From Waddliaceae bacterium (GTDB taxonomy: Bacteria > Chlamydiota > Chlamydiia > Chlamydiales > GCA-2709385), in contig PAQS01000044.1 in NCBI GenBank assembly GCA_002709385.1, positions 1 through 53,771 of the forward strand: 53,771 nt of DNA, given 5' to 3'. The notes beneath the pieces were generated by a model, which had not been told where the DNA came from, did not search any database, and saw only the letters and a list, made by a program, of their open reading frames with translations. A program made the translations under genes and the position numbers. This document shows, in pieces, positions 44,617 through 52,824 of the stretch. Each line of letters opens with the position of its first letter. Positions within the stretch are counted from its first letter, which is position 1.

Positions 44617-44651
44617 GGGTCCCCTAGTTTATTTTCTAACCGGGGGGACCC
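44617..44651 (+). promoter_or_regulatory. Hairpin covering a ribosome binding site
   Basis: GGGTCCCC (44617-44624) pairs perfectly with GGGGACCC (44644-44651), and the start codon of the next gene follows one base later (44653). The G-run that would act as ribosome binding site (44642-44647) is largely inside the 3' arm. It could block translation until opened, or be a terminator remnant. Confidence 0.6.
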
Positions 44652-44652
44652 T

Positions 44653-45759
44653 ATGGAAACATTTATTGAAGCTAACATTTCCTGTTTTCTTTGCGAAAAT
44701 CTCCTTACTCCGCAAAACAAATCCCCAGCTAGTTTATATGAGGATAAAAAGCCGTTAAGCGACTTTGGAAGTATTGGAGGATTAGTAGGATGTTGCGGCT
44801 ATCAGGTCATAGACTCTTGCAACACACTCAAAGCTTGCCCTGTAAGATGTACAAACCCTGGCTTTAATCAACTTTATCCACATCCAAGATTTAACGAACT
44901 TGTTGAACTTGTTCTTTCTCATCTTGGCACAGCAAACGCTAATTGCGACCACTGTGGAGAGTTGTTAGGTGATGATAGCTACGCATTTGCAAGAAAAGAC
45001 GATCACGTTATTGATCATTTAATACACCAAAGCTGCTTTGAGAAATGCACAGAATGTGAAGGAAAAATTCTTTTATTTGATCGTGTAATTGGAAAAGCTG
45101 CTCAAGAGTACGCTACTTTTCGCCAAGATAATGCTGATCTCATTAAACAAGTAAACACAGAATACTGTTTGATGAAACAATTTTGGGATGCGCAAATACA
45201 TCGCTACAATTTTCCTAGTCAATATTTGCCTGCTGTGTTCGAAGATCAATTAAGCCATGGACTTATTGAAGCAATGGGAAATACCGTAACGGTTATAGAA
45301 AGAATCTCTAATAATTTTTACAAAGATTCGGATTATTGTTCATTAATGCTCGATCTTTATCAAAACAATGGGTCAGAAAAAAATGAATCTAAATTTGAAC
45401 ACTTTCTAGATGGTTGCCATCTTTACGATCTTATTCTTATAGAAAAGGCTTTTATAGAAGATAATTTCGAACAAGTAATCAATATATGGAAACAGTTAGT
45501 TAAGGATTTTCCTTCAATATCTTCCATGACATCTGAAGAAAAATTTTGTAACTATTTGCGTTTTGAAAGAGCCATCTCGCACACGATAAAAGCTTACCTT
45601 AAACTTGGTCGCTATGATCGTGTACATACACTCATCAAAGCATTTTGGCCTATTTGCAGAGAGTCAAATAAGGATAACATATATAAAATGAGCCTTGCGA
45701 TTGATGAATCCAGCGACTATTTCATTAGAAAGGAATACTTTACTCAAAACGATGAGTAA
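44653..45759 (+). CDS. Cysteine-rich protein with RING/U-box-like and LIM-like fingers
   Basis: 368 residues; no signal peptide or membrane segment. First cluster: C11-x2-C14, C47/C48-G-Y-x5-C56 and C62-x3-C66, followed by L-Y-P-H-P-R-F-N-E-L-V-E, similar in layout to RING or U-box domains (CG-x-x-x-C, CP-x-C, then P-N-x-x-L). Second cluster: C98-x2-C101, H125-x2-C128-x3-C132-x2-C135, LIM-like. The C-terminal two thirds is helical with possible TPR-like pairs (LRFERAISHTIKAYLKLGRY). Amoeba-associated chlamydiae are known for many ubiquitin-related effectors, so an E3-ligase-like effector is plausible, but ligase activity is inferred only from spacing. Confidence 0.75.
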   Translation: METFIEANISCFLCENLLTPQNKSPASLYEDKKPLSDFGSIGGLVGCCGYQVIDSCNTLKACPVRCTNPGFNQLYPHPRFNELVELVLSHLGTANANCDHCGELLGDDSYAFARKDDHVIDHLIHQSCFEKCTECEGKILLFDRVIGKAAQEYATFRQDNADLIKQVNTEYCLMKQFWDAQIHRYNFPSQYLPAVFEDQLSHGLIEAMGNTVTVIERISNNFYKDSDYCSLMLDLYQNNGSEKNESKFEHFLDGCHLYDLILIEKAFIEDNFEQVINIWKQLVKDFPSISSMTSEEKFCNYLRFERAISHTIKAYLKLGRYDRVHTLIKAFWPICRESNKDNIYKMSLAIDESSDYFIRKEYFTQNDE

Positions 45760-45803
45760 TCATAAAATGTGGTCTTTTATTCATTTAAAAACTGAAAAGA
45801 CTT

Positions 45804-46733
45804 ATGAAAAAAATTGTTACTCTTCTCATTTCTGCTCTTCTTTGTGTTGCTTGTAGCAAAGAAGAGCAAAACTCTAAAGAACTCAAACTTGCCTTACTAC
45901 ATACAGCTGACACACTCCCTGTTATCGTAGCAAAAAACAATCTCTTTTTTGAAGAGGAAGGCATTGATGTCACTTTAATTAAATTTGTTAGTGCAGCAGA
46001 GAGAGATAGCGCATTTCAAGCAGGCCAAGTTGACGCTATGTCTGCTGACCTCGTAGGGACTACACTCATGCGTGGAGCTGGAATGGATGTAAAGATTCCA
46101 ATTTTAACCATGGGACATAAGCCAGGTATTGGACGTGTTGCTATTTTAAAATCGCCCCACTCATCTATTAGCCAAGCAAAAGATTTAGAAGGCAAAGAAA
46201 TTGGCTTATCATTGAATACTGTGATTGAATATATTGCAGATCAACTGTTAGCCACCGAAGGAATCGATTATAACGAAGTAAAAAAAACAAGTGTTCCTAG
46301 TATTCCTACCCGTTTGAATATGTTGATTGAGAACCAGATCGATGCTGTGGTTCTTCCAGACCCACTTGCAGCTTACGCAGAAGAAAAAGGAGCACAAGTT
46401 TTATTAGATGACAAACAAGATAACCTCGGTCAAGCGGTCCTCACTTTTCATGGAAAATACTTGGATTCTCACGAAGAAACAGTAAAAGCTTTTATTCGTG
46501 CTTATAATAAAGCTGTACGCGAGCTGTTAAGTCATCCAGAAGACTATCAAGAACTACTTACTGAAACCATTCGCTTGCCTAAAGGGATGAATTACGAAGT
46601 TGTGGAATTTCCTGAAAACCAAGTACCTCTTGAGAAACATTATCTTCGTGTTAAGCAATGGTTAGAAAGTAAAGGTACTCTCAAAGTAGATATTCCATAT
46701 GATACATTAGTGAGTGACGCATACCTTGAGTAG
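45804..46733 (+). CDS. ABC transporter substrate-binding lipoprotein, NMT1/THI5-like
   Basis: Periplasmic binding component of a NitT/TauT-type importer. Seen: 309 residues; lipoprotein signal with lipobox LLCVAC; then LKLALLHTADTLPVIVAKNN, GIDVTLIKFVSAAERDSAFQAGQVDAMSADLVG and KDLEGKEIGLS, which follow the NMT1/THI5/SsuA fold. Members bind thiamine pyrimidine precursors, sulfonates, nitrate or riboflavin; the substrate cannot be fixed here. No thiamine biosynthesis gene or TPP riboswitch lies nearby. First gene of a three-gene operon; the ATPase gene overlaps its 3' end. Confidence 0.87.
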   Translation: MKKIVTLLISALLCVACSKEEQNSKELKLALLHTADTLPVIVAKNNLFFEEEGIDVTLIKFVSAAERDSAFQAGQVDAMSADLVGTTLMRGAGMDVKIPILTMGHKPGIGRVAILKSPHSSISQAKDLEGKEIGLSLNTVIEYIADQLLATEGIDYNEVKKTSVPSIPTRLNMLIENQIDAVVLPDPLAAYAEEKGAQVLLDDKQDNLGQAVLTFHGKYLDSHEETVKAFIRAYNKAVRELLSHPEDYQELLTETIRLPKGMNYEVVEFPENQVPLEKHYLRVKQWLESKGTLKVDIPYDTLVSDAYLE

Positions 46734-47463
46734 ATCATTTATTCATATAGATAATTTAAGCTTTCACTATAAAGAATCCTCTCAAAAAACCTTTGAGGGG
46801 ATGAATTTATCTATAGAAGCTGGCGAACGATGCGCTATTATTGGTCCTTCTGGTTGTGGCAAGAGTACTTTGCTTTATCTTCTAGCAGGTATTCTTGACC
46901 CCATAAGAGGAACTATTTCTATTAAGCAATCTACTCCACAGCGCCGAGATACTGCTATTATTCTACAGGATTACGGTCTTCTTCCTTGGAAGACTGTTGA
47001 ACAAAACGTTCTCCTTGGTTTAAAAATTCGCGGGCAAAATAAAGACTCGCATTTTGTAGAAACAATCATGTCTCAACTCAAAATCAACGAACTGCGAAAG
47101 CGCTACCCTCATCAGTTGAGTGGAGGACAAAAACAAAGAGTTGCGATAGGACGTGCTTTAGTTTTAGAACCAGACCTTTTACTAATGGACGAGCCATTTT
47201 CAGCGTTAGACGCTCCTACTCGAGAAGCCTTACAAGACCTTATTCTTCACCTTTGCTCTCAATCGCAAATCACCACGGTATTTGTCACACACAACATTGA
47301 AGAAGCTGCTGTACTGGGAGAGCGTATTTTCTTATTTTCTGAAAATCATTTAGAGGAAATAAAAAACCCTCAATCAAGAGATAAAGATTTTCGAGACTCC
47401 TCTGCATTTCACCTTCAATGCAAAGCTATTAGGCACGCGATGAAAGGAGTTTCTCATGCGTGA
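46714..47463 (+). CDS. ABC transporter ATPase, NitT/TauT family
   Basis: Energises the importer. Seen: 249 residues; Walker A GPSGCGKST, Q-loop ILQDYGLLPWKTVEQNV, signature LSGGQKQR, Walker B LLLMDEPFSALD, and H-loop THNIEEA. The LPWKTV after the Q-loop is usual for the TauB/SsuB/ThiZ group. GTG at 46714 overlaps the binding-protein gene by 20 bp; a TTG at 46726 would also be possible, and neither has a clear ribosome binding site, so translation is probably coupled. The stop overlaps the permease start by 8 bp. Confidence 0.9.
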   Translation: MTHTLSRSFIHIDNLSFHYKESSQKTFEGMNLSIEAGERCAIIGPSGCGKSTLLYLLAGILDPIRGTISIKQSTPQRRDTAIILQDYGLLPWKTVEQNVLLGLKIRGQNKDSHFVETIMSQLKINELRKRYPHQLSGGQKQRVAIGRALVLEPDLLLMDEPFSALDAPTREALQDLILHLCSQSQITTVFVTHNIEEAAVLGERIFLFSENHLEEIKNPQSRDKDFRDSSAFHLQCKAIRHAMKGVSHA

Positions 47464-48199
47464 AGAACGTATTCATTTAAAAGAAGTGTTATTTGCTGCA
47501 AGCCTTATCCTTATTCTGTGGCAAACCTTAAGCATACTCATGCAACATCACGCACTACCTGCTCCCCTATCTGTATTTAAAGAACTCATCGCAATGAGCA
47601 ACTCTCAACTCATCAAACATTTTCTTGCAAGTTTATACCGTTTGATTGTGAGTGTAAGTGTTTCTATATCAATCGCTGTTCCGTTTGGCATGCTTTTGGG
47701 ACGAAGTCAAAAGATCAATCAGATCTTTGCTCCGATGCTCTATTTACTGTATCCTCTACCAAAAGTATCACTACTTCCTATTCTTTTGATTTTCTGCGGT
47801 GTAGGCGATTTATCAAAAATGGTTCTGATTTTTCTGATTATCTTTTTTCAGATCCTTATGACGACTCGTGATGCTAGTAAAGGAGTAGATGAGCGTTATC
47901 TTACCTCAGTAAGAAGCTTAGGTGCTTCCGAGTGGGATATTCTAATTCACGTTCTTATACCAGCCTGTCTCCCCCATATTTTTTCTGCTCTAAGGGTAAG
48001 TTTAGGGATTGGTATTTCTGTTTTATTTTTAACAGAAACATATGCCACAAATTTAGGTTTAGGCTACTTAATTATGGATGCTCTTACCCGCTTTAATTAT
48101 GTGCAGGTGTTTGCTGGTGTAATCGCTATGAGTTCTATGGGCTTAGCGCTCTTCCTCTGCGTAGATTGGATAGAGCGCCGCACCTGTCCTTGGCTATAA
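47456..48199 (+). CDS. ABC transporter permease, NitT/TauT family
   Basis: Inner-membrane channel subunit, 247 residues with about six hydrophobic segments. The EAA-type cytoplasmic loop that docks the ATPase is visible (YLTSVRSLGASEWDILIHVLIP), preceded by LYPLPKVSLLPILLIFCGVG, a block typical of the SsuC/TauC/ThiX permeases. AGGAG lies 7 nt before the ATG, within the ATPase gene. Its stop overlaps by 6 bp with the stop of the converging E2 gene, leaving no room for a terminator between them. Confidence 0.9.
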   Translation: MREERIHLKEVLFAASLILILWQTLSILMQHHALPAPLSVFKELIAMSNSQLIKHFLASLYRLIVSVSVSISIAVPFGMLLGRSQKINQIFAPMLYLLYPLPKVSLLPILLIFCGVGDLSKMVLIFLIIFFQILMTTRDASKGVDERYLTSVRSLGASEWDILIHVLIPACLPHIFSALRVSLGIGISVLFLTETYATNLGLGYLIMDALTRFNYVQVFAGVIAMSSMGLALFLCVDWIERRTCPWL

Positions 48200-49492
48200 G
48201 ATCTCCGCAGGATGCTGAACAAGGTGAATAAAGTAGTTAGAGAAACTGGCGGTTTGGTCACCATCAATCACACGGTGATCACAACACCACGATAAATTCA
48301 TCATAGGACGAATTACGATTTCTCCTTTTCTCACTACGGGTTGCTCAACAGCTCGAGCCATTCCCAAAATACATACTTCTGGGTAATTAATAATTGGAGT
48401 CGCCCACATCCCACCAACAGTACCAAAATTACTCAAAGTAATGGTTGATTCTTTCATATCAGAACTACTGAGTTTTTCAGCAAGAGCGCGATTCTTTAGC
48501 TCTTCATAGGCATAAACGACTTCCGTCAAATTCATATCCTGCACGCCTTTTAGGACAGGCACAATCACACCACGATCTGTTTTGATAGCGATTCCAATGT
48601 TATGTTGTTTGTGTGTGACGAGTTCATTTGTGAAAGGATCATAAGAGCTATTAAACGCAGGAAACTCTTTTAAGCATAAAGAGAGAACGCGGATAAAAAA
48701 CGGCATAAAAGTCAGACGAATCCCTTCTTCTTGAGCGCGCTGTTTCAAATTTTTACGCAAGCCCATGAGACGTGTCATATCTGCTTGATCAAAGTACGCA
48801 AAATTTGGAATAAGGTATTTCGCTTCTACCATCTTCTCAGCGATGTACTTTCTTACCCCAATCATAGGAGTGCGTACATCCCCTTCTAAATCCCAGATAG
48901 GTGAACTTTTTAATACTCGAGGAGCTGCACGAGAAGTCTCTGGACCTGCTGCTGTTGTTCCTTCTTGACCTCTTGCTAAAGCTTGTAGATCTTCTTTCAG
49001 AACACGTCCTTCTGGTCCAGAGCCCGCCACAGAATCAAGGTTGATCCCAAGTTGTTGAGCCAAATGACGTACAGGTGGAGTAGCTAAAGCTTTAGTACCT
49101 GCAGCTCTTTGCATTGGTACACGTGCCTTGGGCATCACTGCGGTAGCTGAATTAGATGATGCAAGTGCTACTAGCTCATCAGCAGCTTCTTCTTCGCTTT
49201 CTTTTTTACTGTCTTCTTCAGATTCTAGGCCAACAGCTTCATAATCTTTATCAAGAGCAATGTCATATAATGGTCGATCTTTTATAGCGATTTGCCCTGG
49301 CTCATGATACTGCTTTGCAAGAGTTCCTGGATGCGGAGCAGGTAGCTCTACCGTTGCCTTATCTGTCATCACCACAACAACAGGCTCATCTTGCTCTAAA
49401 CGGTCACCAACCTCTTTCAACCACTCGATGACTTCCCCTTCAACAACACCTTCACCAATATCAGGTAAGAGAACTGTGTAGATTCGACTCAT
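48194..49492 (-). CDS. 2-oxoacid dehydrogenase E2 (dihydrolipoamide acyltransferase)
   Basis: Core acyltransferase of a pyruvate or branched-chain 2-oxoacid dehydrogenase complex. Seen: 432 residues; one lipoyl domain with the lipoylated lysine in VMTDKATVE near residue 42; a Glu/Ala-rich linker; peripheral-subunit binding domain (ATPPVRHLAQQLGINL ... GSGPEGRVLKEDL); and the catalytic domain ending with HRVIDGDQTASF, holding the active-site His and Asp. ATG at 49492 preferred (AGG about 8 nt upstream, 14 bp after the E1-beta stop); a TTG at 49510 is the longest frame. Substrate class is not decidable from E2 alone. Confidence 0.9.
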   Translation of the reverse strand: MSRIYTVLLPDIGEGVVEGEVIEWLKEVGDRLEQDEPVVVVMTDKATVELPAPHPGTLAKQYHEPGQIAIKDRPLYDIALDKDYEAVGLESEEDSKKESEEEAADELVALASSNSATAVMPKARVPMQRAAGTKALATPPVRHLAQQLGINLDSVAGSGPEGRVLKEDLQALARGQEGTTAAGPETSRAAPRVLKSSPIWDLEGDVRTPMIGVRKYIAEKMVEAKYLIPNFAYFDQADMTRLMGLRKNLKQRAQEEGIRLTFMPFFIRVLSLCLKEFPAFNSSYDPFTNELVTHKQHNIGIAIKTDRGVIVPVLKGVQDMNLTEVVYAYEELKNRALAEKLSSSDMKESTITLSNFGTVGGMWATPIINYPEVCILGMARAVEQPVVRKGEIVIRPMMNLSWCCDHRVIDGDQTASFSNYFIHLVQHPAEIL

Positions 49493-49506
49493 TATGGGAC
49501 CTATAT

Positions 49507-50484
49507 TCAATAATTCAGGAGTTTCAGAATATCGTGCACAATCCTCGGACTATCAGGAAGATACTCGTGCTCTAAAGTATGAGGAAAGGGTGTATCCCAC
49601 CCACAACAACGATGTACAGGAGCTTCTAACGATAAAAAGCAGTGCTCCATAATTAAAGCCGACAATTCAGCTCCAAACCCTTGCGTTTTTGGTGCTTCAT
49701 GAGCAATCACACAACGCCCTGTTTTTCGAACTGATTCAAAAATGGTATTGCGATCTAGAGGATTTAGAGTGCGAAGATTGATAACTTCAACATCCACTCC
49801 ATGTTTTTCTTCCAGTTGTTTTGCAGCTTCCATGTTTTGATGGTGTTGTGCACCCCATCCTAATAAAGTAAGATGAGAACCTTGTTTTGTCACTACAGCT
49901 TTTCCAAATGGTATTAAATAACGCTCTTCAGGAACTTCAGTTTTTACCTGACGATAAATTCGTTTAGGCTCCATGAATAAAACAGGGTCATTACTTTCTA
50001 CAGCAGTAGCAAATAATCCTTTTGCGTCATAAGGATCAGCAGGAACAACAACATTTAAGCCAGGTGTATGTAAAAATTGCGCCTCACAAGATTGAGAGTG
50101 ATAATGTGCACCATGAATTCCTCCTCCATAAGGAGTTCGAACCACGACAGGAGAGCTGTATTTTCCACCTGTTCGGTAGCGCATCTTTGCCAGTTCATTG
50201 ACAATCTGGTCATATCCAGGAAAAATATAATCAGCAAACTGAATTTCAGCAATAGGCTTCATTCCATAAAGAGCCATGCCAATAGCAAAACCGATAATTC
50301 CTTGCTCTGACAAAGGAGAATCGAAACAACGAGCTTCTCCAAAAGCCTTTTGTAGACCTTGTGTAACGCGAAAAACCCCACCAAAAGCACCGACATCTTC
50401 ACCATAGGTCACCAAACGCTCATCACGGGCAAATTCCTGGTGATAGGCCTTGTTGAGTGCTTGTATCATATTCATCAATGCCAT
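49507..50484 (-). CDS. 2-oxoacid dehydrogenase E1 beta subunit
   Basis: Beta chain of the thiamine-diphosphate decarboxylase. Seen: 325 residues, usual length; MNMIQALNKAYHQEFARDER start, VTYGEDVGAFGGVFRVTQGL, FDSPLSEQGIIGFAIGMAL, EIQFADYIFPGYDQIVNE, and RTPYGGGIHGAHYHSQS, all canonical for PdhB/BkdB. GGAGG is about 8 nt before the ATG. Only 2 bp separate it from the E1-alpha gene. With E1-alpha and E2 it forms one operon; no E3 (lipoamide dehydrogenase) gene is included. Confidence 0.92.
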   Translation of the reverse strand: MALMNMIQALNKAYHQEFARDERLVTYGEDVGAFGGVFRVTQGLQKAFGEARCFDSPLSEQGIIGFAIGMALYGMKPIAEIQFADYIFPGYDQIVNELAKMRYRTGGKYSSPVVVRTPYGGGIHGAHYHSQSCEAQFLHTPGLNVVVPADPYDAKGLFATAVESNDPVLFMEPKRIYRQVKTEVPEERYLIPFGKAVVTKQGSHLTLLGWGAQHHQNMEAAKQLEEKHGVDVEVINLRTLNPLDRNTIFESVRKTGRCVIAHEAPKTQGFGAELSALIMEHCFLSLEAPVHRCCGWDTPFPHTLEHEYLPDSPRIVHDILKLLNY

Positions 50485-50486
50485 CT

Positions 50487-51662
50487 TTAGTCCCTCCCAG
50501 GATATAAACGTTTTAGCTCCTCATACTGCTCTTGTAGTGCAGAAGGAATCTCAAAATACACATCTTCCATGAGAGTATGTAAAGGTGGCTTAGGGGTTGC
50601 TTTTGCTACTTCGATAGCTTTTGTTACTTCTTCTTGAATTTCTTTGAGTAATTTTTTGTCTTTTGCATCCGACCACAATTTTTGTTTTTTCAAGTACTCT
50701 CCTAGACGAAGAACAGGACAACGTTTTTCCCACAATTCATCTTCACCTTCTGGTCGGTATAAAGATGGATCATCTGATGTTGAGTGAGCACCTCTGCGAT
50801 AAGTCATTGCTTCAATTAAAACAGGACCTTCTCCATCTAAACAAATTTTTCTCGCTCTTGCTACAGTTTCACGAACAGCAAACACATCATTTCCATCTAT
50901 ACGGAAAGTATGAATTCCATACCCGATACCTTTAGGAGCGATGCCATCAGACGCAAATTGTCGCTCTAACCCTGTAGAAATCGCGTATCCATTATTTCTA
51001 CAAAAGAAAATACATGGAGCTTTTCTTACCGCTGCAAAATTTACACCTGTATGAAAATCCCCTTCAGAAGTGGTTCCGTCACCGAAATAGCACATTGCTA
51101 CTTTCTGATCTCCACGCATTTTCATAGCATAGGCTGTTCCTGCTGCATGAGGAATTTGTGTTCCGAGAGGTGACGATACCGTCACAATATTTCTCTCAGG
51201 TGAAGCATAGTGATTTGGCATTTGACGCCCAAGATTCACATCTTTTGCATTACAGAACATTTGATGCCAATAGTCTTGTACAGGATAGTCTCTCCAAAAT
51301 AAAATGCCTGCTTCCCTATACTGAGAAAAGATCCAATCACCTTCTTCAAGACCTGCTGCACCAGCTACGGAACACGCTTCTTCACCAAGAGCACTCATAG
51401 CAAACGTTATCGAACCCTGTCTTTGAAGAGTAATGGCTCGTTCGTCGATATGACGAGTTGTTTGCATCGCGCGGTACATCTTGAGCAAAGAGGTGTCAGG
51501 TATCTCATGCTTGCATGTAGGACTTAATACCCCTACTTCATTTAAATAAGAAATGGTGTCAATTTTCATCGAGCCTTGCCCTGTTCCCATCTTCCAATGC
51601 ATACTACTGTTTGCCTTTTTATCAACTAAGCTAACTCCTGTGAATTCCTCAAAACGAATCAC
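50487..51662 (-). CDS. 2-oxoacid dehydrogenase E1 alpha subunit, branched-chain-like
   Basis: Binds thiamine diphosphate and decarboxylates a 2-oxoacid. Seen: the ThDP motif GDG...N-N (FGDGTTSEGDFHTGVNFAA then RNNGYAIST), the SALGEEACSVAGAAGL start region, and the phosphorylation-loop-like RRGAHSTSDDPSLYRP. The last motif is characteristic of branched-chain E1-alpha rather than pyruvate-type PdhA. The longest frame begins with GTG at 51662 directly after GAGAGGGGA (spacing very short); ATG at 51569, preceded by AAGG, gives 360 residues and fits the family start equally well. The start is therefore uncertain. First gene of the operon. Confidence 0.9.
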   Translation of the reverse strand: MIRFEEFTGVSLVDKKANSSMHWKMGTGQGSMKIDTISYLNEVGVLSPTCKHEIPDTSLLKMYRAMQTTRHIDERAITLQRQGSITFAMSALGEEACSVAGAAGLEEGDWIFSQYREAGILFWRDYPVQDYWHQMFCNAKDVNLGRQMPNHYASPERNIVTVSSPLGTQIPHAAGTAYAMKMRGDQKVAMCYFGDGTTSEGDFHTGVNFAAVRKAPCIFFCRNNGYAISTGLERQFASDGIAPKGIGYGIHTFRIDGNDVFAVRETVARARKICLDGEGPVLIEAMTYRRGAHSTSDDPSLYRPEGEDELWEKRCPVLRLGEYLKKQKLWSDAKDKKLLKEIQEEVTKAIEVAKATPKPPLHTLMEDVYFEIPSALQEQYEELKRLYPGRD

Positions 51663-51782
51663 TCCCCTCTCGACTTAAGCACAGCCTATCTATTTGAGTA
51701 AAATTATTTTTTACTGCCATCTGAGAAAGTGCTCTTAATAGCTTTTTTTCTTTTCGTCTTCCAAAAAAGCGGAAGCGTAAGT

Positions 51783-52754
51783 ATGCTGAGCCATCTGAAT
51801 CAAAAAGCGATCGTACCTAGTATCAGATATTTAAGAGGATTAAGAATGAGCAGCAGTACAGATCTTATACTGAGCAAACGTTTTCCATTATACACAGTAA
51901 GCACAGATAATGCTAGTGAAGCTGAAAGGGGAAGTAGGGTCGATGAACGATGTGAGCAAATTAACCGCGCTTGCTCTGCCAGTGACTCAATTAAACATTT
52001 TGTGCAGAGTTGTATTAGTAAAAGCAATGATCTAATAACAGACTGCAAAAATAAAATAGAAACTCAAAAGGGTAAATTACAAGAAGCGCAGGAAGAAAAA
52101 GATCTTGAATTAAAAAAACAATACGAAGATTCGGCTAATGGTCATATTAGACGTATCAGCGTGCTTCAAAATCGTTCTATAGATAGAAAAGATCTACTAA
52201 AAAAATACCAAAAAAATTTAGAAGATTTAGGTGCTCAAGCTGATGAAATCGGACAAATTATTAAAGAATTAAATGCCCTTCCTCCTTATTCCAAAACAGA
52301 CTCTGTTTTCGCTTTCTTTTGTGGTTTCTGCGGTAACGATTCAAAAAAACTCACTGCAAAACAAATTATCAAAGAACGAAATGAATTAGAAACACGTATT
52401 CAAAAGCTAGAAAATCAGCGCCTCCCTGCTTTGAACCGAGAAATTAAAATCCTTGCAGATGCTGTATTCAAAGATGAAAAAATGCATCTCAAGAAAAAGT
52501 TAGGTAATTCTTATCGAGAAAGTGCCCCTCATCAAGATATCGTATTTTGGCCCTATACAAAACCTAATGCTAAGCAATTAGAAAATGCTAATGACTGGTA
52601 TTGTTCAGATGATGATGGTTTAACTTGTATTTCTGCTCTAGGGTTATTACTACAAAACATTCAAGATACTTATCGTCGCTGCCTTGAAGGAATCAAAATT
52701 CGCCAAAAAATTTCTGATTCCAAAGCAAGCCGTAGAACTAAAAGAAATAAGTAA
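51783..52754 (+). CDS. Coiled-coil protein of unknown function
   Basis: 323 residues, hydrophilic. Long charged helices (about residues 75-165 and 205-240, e.g. NKIETQKGKLQEAQEEKDLE) predict coiled coils; a short hydrophobic Cys-containing patch FAFFCGFCGN sits between them. The C-terminus is very basic (SRRTKRNK). The frame opens at 51729 with a hydrophobic stretch, but ATG at 51783 has GGAAG 7 nt upstream and is preferred; the longer form would have a signal-like N-terminus. Divergent from the E1-alpha gene and convergent with the last gene. Effector or structural protein; undecided. Confidence 0.72.
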   Translation: MLSHLNQKAIVPSIRYLRGLRMSSSTDLILSKRFPLYTVSTDNASEAERGSRVDERCEQINRACSASDSIKHFVQSCISKSNDLITDCKNKIETQKGKLQEAQEEKDLELKKQYEDSANGHIRRISVLQNRSIDRKDLLKKYQKNLEDLGAQADEIGQIIKELNALPPYSKTDSVFAFFCGFCGNDSKKLTAKQIIKERNELETRIQKLENQRLPALNREIKILADAVFKDEKMHLKKKLGNSYRESAPHQDIVFWPYTKPNAKQLENANDWYCSDDDGLTCISALGLLLQNIQDTYRRCLEGIKIRQKISDSKASRRTKRNK

Positions 52755-52780
52755 TTCCTCATTCTCCCAAGGCTCCTGTA

Positions 52781-52817
52781 CAACCTTCAATGGTGTTAAC
52801 AATACCATTGAAGGTTG
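52781..52817. terminator. Inverted repeat between convergent genes
   Basis: Perfect 14-bp arms CAACCTTCAATGGT / ACCATTGAAGGTTG with a 9-nt loop, between two converging stop codons. There is no T run; it likely works as a bidirectional terminator, like the 14-bp repeat at 15856-15913. Confidence 0.7.
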
Positions 52818-52824
52818 GAGGCAC

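Noticed and set aside
45760-45803. TPP riboswitch before the ABC importer
   Set aside because: The spacer is only 44 bp and lacks the conserved CTGAGA-type element.
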